Positions 8,128-14,601 of a stretch of DNA of 64,000 bases are shown one piece after another (the first letter of the stretch is position 1; each line of letters opens with the position of its first letter). The notes under the pieces are model-generated. The model saw nothing but the letters and a program-made list of their open reading frames with translations. It was not told where the DNA came from and searched no databases. Both the position numbers and the translations under genes were made by a program. The DNA comes from Dawidia soli (GTDB lineage: Bacteria; Bacteroidota; Bacteroidia; Cytophagales; Cyclobacteriaceae), in the NCBI RefSeq assembly GCF_018598185.1, contig NZ_JAHESC010000014.1, positions 78,650 through 142,649 of the forward strand, read 5' to 3'.

Positions 8128-8616
8128 CTACTTCCCAAACTTAGAATTAATTCCATGGACCGACAATTCCGCTAATAAATAACTTGAGAACGATTCAGAA
8201 ATTCTTCTAAATTCTGGCGTTTTATATACCTCTGAATAACTAAACACCTGGGGATCATCTCCATCTAATAGCTTAAAGAAATTGAACTGATATCCTTGAT
8301 GCATGCTAAATACAAATGCATCGGAAGGTAGCATCAGACCAGTGTTATTCTCCTCTAATAGGTCATTTGCATACTTGCCTAAATCAAGTATGTCAGGATA
8401 AAAACAATCTGTTCCGACATTAAATCTTCCAGAGTATTTTCCCATACTTAATAAGTATTCTTTGTAAGCAACTGGCAAATTGCTTTTAACCTGATGCTCC
8501 AAATTATCAACTTCGGCCTTCGAACACGGGATTAGACCAATGCAATTTTCTTCAAGTATATTTAAAACGTCTTTTAGGTATTTATTGAGCATTTTCGACA
8601 TCTTAAAAGATTCCAC
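8128..8616 (-). CDS. SMI1/KNR4 (SUKH) family protein, possible toxin-immunity protein
   Basis: A 162-residue soluble protein with the SUKH fold signature. A helical N-terminus (LEHQVKSNLPVAYKEYLLSMG) is followed by the beta-rich centre (FNVGTDCFYPDILDLGKYA) and the late element FSMHQGYQFNFFKL, then a polar C-terminus. SUKH proteins are best known as immunity proteins neutralising contact-dependent or polymorphic toxins, though some have other regulatory roles. No toxin gene is present beside it, so it may be an orphan immunity gene. The coding region is visibly AT-richer than the flanking core genes, and it lies between two direct-repeat-plus-terminator modules, both signs of recent acquisition. 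Alternative starts at Met6 and Met9 are possible. Confidence 0.75.
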   Translation of the reverse strand: MESFKMSKMLNKYLKDVLNILEENCIGLIPCSKAEVDNLEHQVKSNLPVAYKEYLLSMGKYSGRFNVGTDCFYPDILDLGKYANDLLEENNTGLMLPSDAFVFSMHQGYQFNFFKLLDGDDPQVFSYSEVYKTPEFRRISESFSSYLLAELSVHGINSKFGK

Positions 8617-8726
8617 TTAAATACCTTAAAACTCTTTAACCAATTGATCGATTACCGACTGACAAGATTCCCGGTGCCATCCTATCATTAGGACGAATAA
8701 AACAGAAAGATTCAAAGGTTACAAAA

Positions 8727-8754
8727 TAAAAAAGCAAACTGCGAAAAGTTTGCT
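8727..8754 (-). terminator. Intrinsic terminator, minus strand
   Basis: An 8-bp stem AGCAAACT/AGTTTGCT (8733-8740, 8747-8754). On the minus strand it is followed by a run of T (A-run at 8727-8733 on plus). It directly follows direct-repeat copy B in the minus direction and shields the SUKH gene from upstream transcription. Confidence 0.7.
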
Positions 8755-8766
8755 CTTCTATCGAAA

Positions 8767-8818
8767 AAGTAGACTGGACGGTGCTGCATTAGTGCTCGCT
8801 GGACCTCGATCTGCAAAT
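8767..8818. repeat. Direct repeat copy B (flanks the SUKH gene)
   Basis: Second copy of the repeat at 8045-8097, same orientation, about 720 bp away. In the minus (transcript) direction it sits between the tRNA array terminator and the terminator at 8727-8754. No gene remains between the array and this repeat. Confidence 0.7.
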
Positions 8819-8854
8819 ATTTACAGGCGTTTCGATTCCTGTTCAGTCGGACAC

Positions 8855-8892
8855 AAAAAAGCCCCCTAATTTCCACAATTAGAAGGCTTTTT
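8855..8892. terminator. Terminator at the end of the tRNA/GIY-YIG array
   Basis: A hairpin with outer stem AAAAAGCC/GGCTTTTT and inner stem CTAATT/AATTAG, located 6 bases beyond the 3' end of the last tRNA copy on the minus strand. Its sequence is unrelated to the hairpin found inside the array units, so it marks the original downstream boundary. Confidence 0.7.
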
Positions 8893-8897
8893 AGTAG

Positions 8898-8976
8898 TAG
8901 CGGGGACAGGACTCGAACCTGTGTCCGCCTTTTGGCGGATATGAGCCCAACGAGCTACCAACTGCTCCACCCCGCG
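8898..8976 (-). pseudogene. Altered initiator tRNA copy 1 (palindrome in anticodon arm)
   Basis: Identical to the intact initiator tRNA (9678-9750) from the 5' end through the CAT anticodon and again through the T-arm and acceptor. The 10 bases ACCCAAAGGT after the anticodon are replaced by a 16-base palindrome, TCCGCC-AAAA-GGCGGA on the minus strand. The 3' strand of the anticodon stem (CCCAA) is therefore lost and the cloverleaf cannot form there. Acceptor and T stems remain perfect. Confidence 0.75.
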
Positions 8977-8977
8977 A

Positions 8978-9229
8978 TTACTGATTTAAGATTTCCTTTC
9001 TTATAAATTCTTGGCCACGAGCCGACTTGAGCTGCTTCTCTCTCCGCATTGCTTCGGCTTTTGTTTCAAAAACTTCTGTATGTACGAGTGTCCAGGGTCG
9101 GAATTTTATGGTCCATCCTTTAGTTGCAAGTTCGTTGTGCGATTTCAATCGGGATTCAAGATCGCTGGTGTATCCGATATAGATTTTATCGTTCTGCAAG
9201 GAATGCAGGACATAGACATGAAATGACAT
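8978..9229 (-). CDS. GIY-YIG nuclease family protein, copy 1
   Basis: An 83-residue single-domain GIY-YIG protein of the small UPF0213/YhbQ type. The motif elements are all present: VYVL near residue 5 (GIY equivalent, Y6), KIYIGYT (Y17), ESRLKSHN (R27) and AMRREKQLK (E64). The nuclease active site therefore appears intact. The domain cuts one DNA strand and is the catalytic module of many homing endonucleases and of UvrC. There is no separate DNA-binding domain. The stop codon ends one base before the 5' end of altered tRNA copy 1. On its other side it lies about 57 bases past the acceptor end of tRNA copy 2, with a terminator between, so it needs its own promoter or read-through. Four residues differ from copy 2 (I41V, A58T, Q73R, I77V). 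Confidence 0.85.
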   Translation of the reverse strand: MSFHVYVLHSLQNDKIYIGYTSDLESRLKSHNELATKGWTIKFRPWTLVHTEVFETKAEAMRREKQLKSARGQEFIRKEILNQ

Positions 9230-9246
9230 ACAACGAATTTTAGAGT

Positions 9247-9280
9247 ATTAAAAAAGAAAGGCGACCTTTTGAGTCGCCTT
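9247..9280 (-). terminator. Terminator between tRNA copy 2 and GIY-YIG copy 1
   Basis: Stem AAGGCGAC/GTCGCCTT (9258-9265, 9273-9280), followed on the minus strand by a long T-run. It lies just after the tRNA 3' end and before the GIY-YIG start, and is duplicated exactly in the other unit. Confidence 0.75.
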
Positions 9281-9286
9281 CTTTAG

Positions 9287-9366
9287 TAGCGGGGGACAGG
9301 ACTCGAACCTGTGTCCGCCGCCTGGCGGATATGAGCCCAACGAGCTACCAACTGCTCCACCCCGCG
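9287..9366 (-). pseudogene. Altered initiator tRNA copy 2 (palindrome plus extra acceptor base)
   Basis: Same 5' half and T-arm as the intact gene. After the anticodon it carries the palindrome TCCGCC-AGGC-GGCGGA (minus strand) in place of ACCCAAAGGT. In addition the 3' acceptor strand has five C instead of four, which would disturb the acceptor or T stem. It starts one base after the stop codon of GIY-YIG copy 2. Unlikely to be a functional initiator. Confidence 0.75.
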
Positions 9367-9367
9367 A

Positions 9368-9619
9368 TTACTGATTTAAGATTTCTTTTCTTACAAATTC
9401 TCGGCCACGAGCCGACTTGAGCTGCTTCTCTCTTCGCATCGCTTCGGTTTTTGTTTCAAAAACTTCTGTATGCACGAGTGTCCAGGGTCGGAATTTTACG
9501 GTCCATCCTTTAGTTGCTAGTTCGTTGTGCGATTTCAATCGGGATTCAAGATCGCTGGTGTATCCGATATAGATTTTATCATTCTGCAAGGAATGCAGGA
9601 CATAGACATGAAATGACAT
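9368..9619 (-). CDS. GIY-YIG nuclease family protein, copy 2
   Basis: An 83-residue paralogue of the gene at 8978-9229, about 96% identical at DNA level, with all GIY-YIG landmark residues retained (Y6, Y17, R27, E64). Six of the roughly ten base differences are silent, which suggests that both copies have been under some selection to stay intact or are very recent duplicates. It lies immediately downstream of the intact initiator tRNA and its terminator, and its stop codon is one base from altered tRNA copy 2. Small GIY-YIG proteins of this type have unclear cellular roles. Here the fixed association with tRNA copies points to target-site recognition in or near the tRNA gene. That is inference. 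Confidence 0.85.
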   Translation of the reverse strand: MSFHVYVLHSLQNDKIYIGYTSDLESRLKSHNELATKGWTVKFRPWTLVHTEVFETKTEAMRREKQLKSARGREFVRKEILNQ

Positions 9620-9637
9620 ACAACGAATTTTAGAGTA

Positions 9638-9671
9638 TTAAAAAAAGAAAGGCGACCTTTTGAGTCGCCTT
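9638..9671 (-). terminator. Terminator after the intact initiator tRNA
   Basis: Stem AAGGCGAC/GTCGCCTT (9649-9656, 9664-9671) with a T-run on the minus strand, 6 bases past the tRNA 3' end. It is the same hairpin as at 9247-9280. Confidence 0.75.
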
Positions 9672-9677
9672 CTTTAG

Positions 9678-9750
<73 letters not shown>

Positions 9751-9781
9751 ATATATCTTTTATCATTATAACCTTATCAAC

Positions 9782-9858
9782 TGCGATACCGGACTCGAAC
9801 CTGTGTCCGCCGCCTGGCGGATATGAGCCCAACGAGCTACCAACTGCTCCACCCCGCG
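9782..9858 (-). pseudogene. Altered initiator tRNA copy 4 (degenerate acceptor)
   Basis: Most upstream copy in the minus direction. It has the same 5' half and T-loop as the intact gene and carries the palindrome TCCGCC-AGGC-GGCGGA in the anticodon arm. Its 3' acceptor strand has decayed (GGTATCGC where the intact gene has CTGTCCCCGC), so it cannot close the acceptor stem. About 40 bp further upstream (near 9885-9905) a possible further remnant shows only the CGCGG start and a similar leader. Confidence 0.7.
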
Positions 9859-10035
9859 ATATGTTTTGTCTACGTAGCATCCGAACTAGTTGTTCGAACC
9901 GCGATGTATCTTTATAATGACTTATTTCTCTAAAAAGTTCGCCGGCTGCGAAAATTGATCTGCGTTTTTCTGCCTTTTTAGGGGCTTTGGTCAAATCGTT
10001 TGCAAAAGTAGATTACTCACATATAAAAAACAAGT

Positions 10036-10043
10036 TACCTTTG
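10036..10043 (+). promoter_or_regulatory. Possible -7 element (TAnnTTTG) for era
   Basis: TACCTTTG matches the Bacteroidota sigma-ABfr -7 consensus exactly and lies 11 bases before the era ATG, which would give a very short leader. I see no good -33 TTTG at the right spacing, so the call is weak. Confidence 0.35.
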
Positions 10044-10054
10044 TAAAATCATTT

Positions 10055-10945
10055 ATGGCTGAAGCATCTAATTTTAAGGCGGGCTTTGTGAGCATCGTTG
10101 GTAAACCCAACGTGGGGAAGTCGTCGCTCATGAATAAACTCATGGGTGAGAACCTCTCCATCATCACCGCAAAAGCACAAACAACACGTCATCGCATCAT
10201 GGGAATTCTGAATGGCGACGATTTTCAGGTAGTTTATTCTGATACTCCGGGCATTCTCGAACCAAAATACTCTTTGCACGAGGCCATGATGAGCTTTGTG
10301 AAGGTTTCGCTGGAGGACGCAGATGCTATTTTGCTGGTTGTATCGGTGGAAGATGCTTTTGATGCGGAGCTTTTTGAGCGCTTCAAACATTTGACGACTC
10401 CCATCCTGCTTGTATTAAATAAGATCGACCTGATTAAAGATTCGCAAGTCAACGAGAAGATCGCTTACTGGAAAAACTCGCTGCCAAACCTCCGCGAGGT
10501 GGTGACGGTGTCGGCAAAAACCGGTGCGCAGGTGGATACCTTGTTGCCGAAGCTGCTGACGTTGATGCCCGTACACCCGGCGTACTTCCCGCAAGACGAA
10601 TTTACCGACCGTACCGAACGCTTCTTTGCACAGGAGATCATTCGCGAGAAGATCTTCCTGAATTATGAGCAGGAGATACCGTATAGCACGGAGGTGTCGG
10701 TGACGTCCTTTAAAGAAGAGGCGGACATTATCCGCATTGCCGCGACCATTTATGTGGAACGTGACTCGCAGAAGGGCATCATTATCGGCAAGGCGGGCAG
10801 CTCACTGAAGAAGGTGGGTATGGAAGCGCGAAAGGACATGGAAGCATTCTTCGCAAAAAAGATATTCCTCGAAACACACGTAAAGGTGGCCGACAACTGG
10901 CGCAAGGAAAAGTTCAAGCTGCGGCAGTTCGGATACCTGGAATAA
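10055..10945 (+). CDS. era: GTPase Era
   Basis: A 296-residue essential GTPase that binds the 3' end of 16S rRNA and assists maturation of the small ribosomal subunit. The GTP-binding motifs are all visible: G1 GKPNVGKSS (residues 16-24), switch threonines in AKAQTTRHR, G3 DTPG (63-66), G4 NKID (122-125) and G5 SAKTG near 153. The C-terminal KH RNA-binding domain has its GIIIGKAGSSLKKVG loop at about 238-252. Length is normal. It is followed 33 bases later by der, another ribosome-assembly GTPase, and the two probably share a transcript. The start follows a candidate -7 promoter element very closely. The gene forms the right border of the tRNA/GIY-YIG accessory island. Confidence 0.97.
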   Translation: MAEASNFKAGFVSIVGKPNVGKSSLMNKLMGENLSIITAKAQTTRHRIMGILNGDDFQVVYSDTPGILEPKYSLHEAMMSFVKVSLEDADAILLVVSVEDAFDAELFERFKHLTTPILLVLNKIDLIKDSQVNEKIAYWKNSLPNLREVVTVSAKTGAQVDTLLPKLLTLMPVHPAYFPQDEFTDRTERFFAQEIIREKIFLNYEQEIPYSTEVSVTSFKEEADIIRIAATIYVERDSQKGIIIGKAGSSLKKVGMEARKDMEAFFAKKIFLETHVKVADNWRKEKFKLRQFGYLE

Positions 10946-10978
10946 TACGATCGAAATAGCACACACGGATAAGAGAAC

Positions 10979-12289
10979 ATGGCAAATATTGTAGCAATAG
11001 TAGGAAGGCCGAACGTCGGGAAGTCTACCTTTTTTAACAGGCTGGTGGAGAAACGTCAGGCCATTATGGATAACGAGCCGGGCGTGACCCGCGACCGGCA
11101 TTACGGCTATGCAGAATGGGTCGGCAAATTCTTTACTGTCATTGACACGGGTGGTTTTGTTACCGGTTCGGAAGACAAGTTCGAGTCGGAAATACGCAAG
11201 CAGGTAAAGCTGGCGATCGACGAAGCATCTGTCATCATCTTTATGGTAGACTGCCGCGATGGCCTGACAGGATTTGATAAAGAGTTCGCCAACGTTCTGC
11301 GCGCCTCGAAGAAACCGATCTTTGTCGCCGCCAACAAAGCCGACACACCCGACAAGTCGATCCTGGCCGCCGAGTTTTATGGACTGGGACTGGACAGCGA
11401 GATCTTTCCCATCTCGGCCGAGAATGGCGGAGGCACGGGTGAGCTGCTGGACGAAGTGGTCAAGGTATTTCCATCAGAAGGAACGGAAGATCCGGACGCG
11501 GGCATTCCCAGGATCACGATCGTTGGGCGCCCGAACGTCGGGAAGTCGTCATTCCTCAACGCGCTGCTCGGCACGGAGCGTACTATTGTAACCGATGAAG
11601 CCGGTACGACCCGCGATGCGATCCATACCCGCTATAAACTTTTCGGTAAAGACTTTATCCTGGTCGACACGGCCGGGGTACGCAAAAAGGGTAAGGTAAA
11701 AGACGATGTCGAGTTCTATTCGGTACTGCGGTCGTTGCGTGCATTGGAAGAGAGTGACGTAGTGATCGTGGTGATCGACGCGGCGCGAGGTATGGAGTCG
11801 CAGGATGTTGCCCTGATCAGCCTGGCACAACGGCAGGGCAAGGGCATGGTGATCATGGTCAACAAATGGGACCTGATCGAAAAGGACTCCAAGACGGCGG
11901 ACAAGTTCAAGAAGGATATTCTGGAAAAGCTGGCGCCGATCGACTACATTCCGATCATTTTTGCTTCCGTTCTGGAAAAACAACGAATCTTCCAGGTGGT
12001 GGAGAAGGCGGTCGAAGTGTATGAAAACAAGACGAAAAAGGTGCCTACCTCGAAGCTCAACGATATCATGTTGCGCGAAATCGAGCATTATCCGCCGCCG
12101 TCGATCAAGGGTAAGCTGATCCAGATCAAGTACATAACACAGGTAAATGCACGATTTCCATCGTTTGCGTTCTTCTGCAACCTGCCGCAGTACATCCAGG
12201 AGTCCTACCAGCGGTTCCTGGAAAACAAGATCCGAGAGCACTTTACTTTCGAGGGGGTGCCGGTGCGGCTGATCTTCCGTAAAAAATAA
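10979..12289 (+). CDS. der: Ribosome-biogenesis GTPase Der (EngA)
   Basis: A 436-residue protein with two tandem GTPase domains, unique to the EngA/Der family, needed for 50S subunit assembly. Domain 1: GRPNVGKST (9-17), DTGG (56-59), NKAD (119-122). Domain 2: GRPNVGKSS (183-191), DTAG (230-233), NKWD (295-298). The C-terminal KH-like domain spans about residues 350-436 and ends VRLIFRKK. Length and order are standard. It lies 33 bases after era in the same direction, so co-expression of the two small GTPases is likely. No anomalies seen. Confidence 0.97.
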   Translation: MANIVAIVGRPNVGKSTFFNRLVEKRQAIMDNEPGVTRDRHYGYAEWVGKFFTVIDTGGFVTGSEDKFESEIRKQVKLAIDEASVIIFMVDCRDGLTGFDKEFANVLRASKKPIFVAANKADTPDKSILAAEFYGLGLDSEIFPISAENGGGTGELLDEVVKVFPSEGTEDPDAGIPRITIVGRPNVGKSSFLNALLGTERTIVTDEAGTTRDAIHTRYKLFGKDFILVDTAGVRKKGKVKDDVEFYSVLRSLRALEESDVVIVVIDAARGMESQDVALISLAQRQGKGMVIMVNKWDLIEKDSKTADKFKKDILEKLAPIDYIPIIFASVLEKQRIFQVVEKAVEVYENKTKKVPTSKLNDIMLREIEHYPPPSIKGKLIQIKYITQVNARFPSFAFFCNLPQYIQESYQRFLENKIREHFTFEGVPVRLIFRKK

Positions 12290-12302
12290 AATTTTATTAC
12301 CC

Positions 12303-12336
12303 CTTGAAACCGATCGAAAGAATCGTAGTATATTTG
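12303..12336 (+). promoter_or_regulatory. Promoter of the small lipoprotein gene
   Basis: TATATTTG (12329-12336) is a perfect match to the Bacteroidota -7 consensus TAnnTTTG. CTTG at 12303-12306 can serve as a -33 element with 22 bases between. The ATG follows 27 bases later. Confidence 0.6.
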
Positions 12337-12363
12337 CGGTAAATTTTTTAAAACCTGTAAACT

Positions 12364-12555
12364 ATGAAAAAAGTAATCGCATTCGCAGCTGTTTGCGGCT
12401 TCGCACTGGCATTCGTTGCTTGTGGCAAGAAAGCTGAAACTGAGACTGCTGCTGACTCAACTGCAGTAGAAACTCCTGCTCCTGCAGCTCCTGCAGCTGA
12501 CACTACAGTCGCTGACACTACAGCAACTGACACCACAGCTGCTCCGGCTCACTAA
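12364..12555 (+). CDS. Small Ala/Thr-rich lipoprotein
   Basis: A 63-residue protein with a lipoprotein signal peptide (hydrophobic residues 4-19, lipobox FVAC with Cys20) and a mature part of only 44 residues. The mature part is made almost entirely of Ala, Thr, Glu, Asp, Pro and Val in an imperfect DTT/APA repeat. There is no domain. It has its own consensus promoter and a strong terminator, and uses a narrow codon set (many GCT and ACT), all of which suggests a highly expressed monocistronic gene. It is probably an abundant envelope-associated acidic peptide tethered by lipid. Function unknown. Confidence 0.75.
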   Translation: MKKVIAFAAVCGFALAFVACGKKAETETAADSTAVETPAPAAPAADTTVADTTATDTTAAPAH

Positions 12556-12580
12556 TCAGTCTGAAAAGATTGTTATCAAG

Positions 12581-12607
12581 AGGCTTTAGTAATCTAAAGC
12601 CTTTTTG
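12581..12607 (+). terminator. Intrinsic terminator after the small lipoprotein gene
   Basis: Stem AGGCTTTAG/CTAAAGCCT (12581-12589, 12594-12602) with loop TAAT and a run of T. It lies just before the SprT-like gene start, excluding the earlier in-frame ATG at 12570. Confidence 0.85.
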
Positions 12608-12614
12608 CTTTTAT

Positions 12615-13241
12615 ATGCGTCCAGACAAGGTTTTACCGATATTACAGCAACACCTACCGCCCACTTCGGTGGAGTATTGTTTTGCCTTGTGGCAGGAGAG
12701 CCCGTTTGAGCTCAAGCTGACCAAAAGCCGGCAGACCAAGGTGGGTGATTTTACCAGCCGTAATACCCGCAGTCACCCCCGTATTACGCTGAATCATGAC
12801 CTGAATCCCTATACTTTCCTGGTAACGTATGTGCACGAGGTTGCACACCTGCGCGTATACCTGAAACACGGGGCCCGGGTCGATCCGCACGGCGAGGAAT
12901 GGAAGACGATGTTTACCGAACTTTTGGTCCCCATGCTTTGGGAAACTGTGTTTCCGGAAGAAATCTTACATGTCCTAAGACGCCACATGGTCAATCCGAA
13001 GGCCAGTTCCTTTGCCGACGCCCAGTTAACCCTGGCCCTACGCAAATTCGACAAGGATGCCCACCGGTACGCCACCCTGTCGGAGATTCCCGAAGGCAGC
13101 ATCTTTAAATTACAGGATCGTTATTTTCAAAAGGGTAAGCTGCGCCGTACGCGCGTGGTATGCCGCGAGCTGAAGTCGAAGCGTGACTACCTCGTGCCGG
13201 CCGACGCCCAGGTAAGCGACGTTCAGTTCAGTCTTCTTTGA
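12615..13241 (+). CDS. SprT-like zinc metallopeptidase-domain protein
   Basis: A 208-residue SprT-like protein. The zinc-binding motif HEVAH is at residues 74-78, and the family's third histidine appears in PHGEEWKTMF (H92), matching the HExxH...HGxxW arrangement of SprT/Spartan domains. Unlike eukaryotic Spartan it has no PCNA or ubiquitin-binding tail. A C-terminal segment (about 165-200, EGSIFKLQDRYFQKGKLRRTR) resembles the small beta-rich zinc-ribbon-like end of bacterial SprT, but without the four cysteines. The family's role in bacteria is not settled. I chose the ATG at 12615 because the upstream one lies before a terminator. Its 3' end overlaps the convergent unknown gene by 19 bp. 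Confidence 0.8.
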   Translation: MRPDKVLPILQQHLPPTSVEYCFALWQESPFELKLTKSRQTKVGDFTSRNTRSHPRITLNHDLNPYTFLVTYVHEVAHLRVYLKHGARVDPHGEEWKTMFTELLVPMLWETVFPEEILHVLRRHMVNPKASSFADAQLTLALRKFDKDAHRYATLSEIPEGSIFKLQDRYFQKGKLRRTRVVCRELKSKRDYLVPADAQVSDVQFSLL

Positions 13242-13789
13242 ATGAAATTGCTGACCAGATCATAAAATACGTTGGGCAGCAGGGTACGCCAACGGTCTAT
13301 CTGGAGCGTGCCGCCCATGTTGATATACTGGTCGATGTGATAGCGTTGAAATTCGTTGCGCACAAACTCCGGGAAGTTTACCGCCGCGATCCATCCATCG
13401 CCTACTTCTTCAAACCACTCTTCGTAATACGAGTCGTCGGAGCCGTGGAAGTTCATGATGTTCTCGCCGATCAGAATAAACTTATTGATACCCTCGTTGA
13501 GCAGCACCTCGAGTATATTTCGCTTGAGCGTCATGATGTCGTTGTGCAGGGTATCGTTCCATTCGCCGATAAACTCGATGACACAGTAGCCGGCGTCGTA
13601 GTCGGCGTAGAGGATCTTGATGTATAGTGTTTCCGAGCCGATGCTGTCCCAGGCCGGGTCGATGTAATAGCCGTAGATGGTTTCGGAGTACTTATCGAAG
13701 TTATACTCTTTGCCGTAGAAGGGCGAGCGCTCATCTTCTGCCGGATCGTAATACTTGAGCCAGTTGTAGTAGGGTTCTATCTCGTGCAT
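13223..13789 (-). CDS. Conserved-looking hypothetical protein next to murQ
   Basis: A 188-residue soluble acidic protein that I cannot assign to a family. It is rich in aromatic and acidic residues (for example YNWLKYYDPAEDERSPFYG at the start and DDSYYEEWFEEVGDGW in the middle) with no signal peptide or membrane helix. The stop of murQ is one base upstream of its start codon (13787-13789), so it is probably the last gene of the sugar kinase-murQ operon. The 3' end overlaps the convergent SprT-like gene by 19 bp. Operon position suggests a link to cell-wall recycling, but no motif supports a specific function. Confidence 0.6.
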   Translation of the reverse strand: MHEIEPYYNWLKYYDPAEDERSPFYGKEYNFDKYSETIYGYYIDPAWDSIGSETLYIKILYADYDAGYCVIEFIGEWNDTLHNDIMTLKRNILEVLLNEGINKFILIGENIMNFHGSDDSYYEEWFEEVGDGWIAAVNFPEFVRNEFQRYHIDQYINMGGTLQIDRWRTLLPNVFYDLVSNFIQRRLN

Positions 13790-13790
13790 G

Positions 13791-14594
13791 TCATTGTTGG
13801 CTATCGATAGCCTTTCTGACAGAACCGTGTTCGCGCAGCAGTTGTTCAGCCTTCTCGGTCGAAATGCCCAGCTCGTCTACGATCATGTTCACCGCCCGGC
13901 CCACCAGCTTGTGGTTGGTCAGTTGCATGTCGATCATCTTATTACCCCGCACGTGTCCCAGACGGATCATGACCGAGGTCGTGATCATGTTCAGGGCCAG
14001 CTTTTGGGCTGTGCCGGACTTCATGCGTGTACTGCCAGTGAGGAATTCCGGCCCCACCACAATCTCCACCGGGAATTCTGATTCCCGGGCCACGGCTGAG
14101 CCGGCATTGCATACGATGCATCCGGTCGCGATGTTGTGCTTGCGCGCCGTGGCCAGTCCGCCGATCACGTACGGTGTGCGGCCCGAGGCGGCAATGCCCA
14201 CCAGCACGTCGCGGGGGCCGATGTTATACTCCTGCAGATCTTTCCAGGCTTGTTCGGCGTCGTCTTCGGCGTTCTCGACTGCCCGGCGAATGGCTCTGTC
14301 ACCACCGGCTATGATACCAATAACGTGCCCGTGGGGTACGCCAAAGGTCGGCGGGATCTCCGACGCATCGACCACGCCCAGGCGACCGCTGGTACCGGCG
14401 CCAATGTAGAACAGGCGGCCGCCGGCCTGCATGCGGTCGACGATGACGTGCACCAGGGCTTCAATCTGCGGAATGACCTTTTGCACCGCATGGGGCACGG
14501 TCTGGTCTTCGCGGTTGATGTTTTCGAGCAGCTCGCGCACGCTCATCTGCTCGAGGTGGTCGTAGTGCGATGAGGATTCGGTGGTAGCTGCCAC
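13791..14594 (-). CDS. murQ: N-acetylmuramic acid 6-phosphate etherase
   Basis: A 267-residue SIS-domain enzyme that cleaves the lactyl ether of MurNAc-6-phosphate, giving GlcNAc-6-phosphate and D-lactate in peptidoglycan recycling. The phosphosugar-binding loop GAGTSGRLGVVDASE spans residues 65-79, with E79 at the position of the catalytic glutamate. A second signature, GIAASGRTPYV, follows at about 133-143, and the late segment GSTRMKSGTAQKLALN at about 190-205. Length is a little shorter than the roughly 300 of E. coli MurQ, typical of the Bacteroidota form. It lies 7 bases downstream of the sugar kinase, which can supply phosphorylated sugar, so the pair makes biochemical sense. Confidence 0.95.
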   Translation of the reverse strand: MAATTESSSHYDHLEQMSVRELLENINREDQTVPHAVQKVIPQIEALVHVIVDRMQAGGRLFYIGAGTSGRLGVVDASEIPPTFGVPHGHVIGIIAGGDRAIRRAVENAEDDAEQAWKDLQEYNIGPRDVLVGIAASGRTPYVIGGLATARKHNIATGCIVCNAGSAVARESEFPVEIVVGPEFLTGSTRMKSGTAQKLALNMITTSVMIRLGHVRGNKMIDMQLTNHKLVGRAVNMIVDELGISTEKAEQLLREHGSVRKAIDSQQ

Positions 14595-14601
14595 GTGTGT
14601 G

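Larger units (their letters stand above)
8898..9677 (-). repeat. Tandem duplication: two units of tRNA copy + GIY-YIG gene + terminator
   Basis: Two direct units with a 390-bp period (8898-9286 and 9287-9677). Each contains, in the minus direction, a terminator hairpin, a GIY-YIG gene and an altered initiator tRNA. The coding parts differ at about 10 of 252 bases (four amino-acid changes), and the spacers differ by a single A. The unit directly follows the intact initiator tRNA at 9678-9750. This looks like a small mobile or self-duplicating element tied to the tRNA gene; mobility is inference. Confidence 0.75.

Noticed and set aside
8898..9366. tRNA introns to explain the altered initiator tRNA copies
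   Set aside because: The altered copies differ from the intact gene by a 10-to-16 base replacement, not an insertion, so splicing could not restore the CCCAA anticodon strand. No self-splicing intron core fits in 16 bases.
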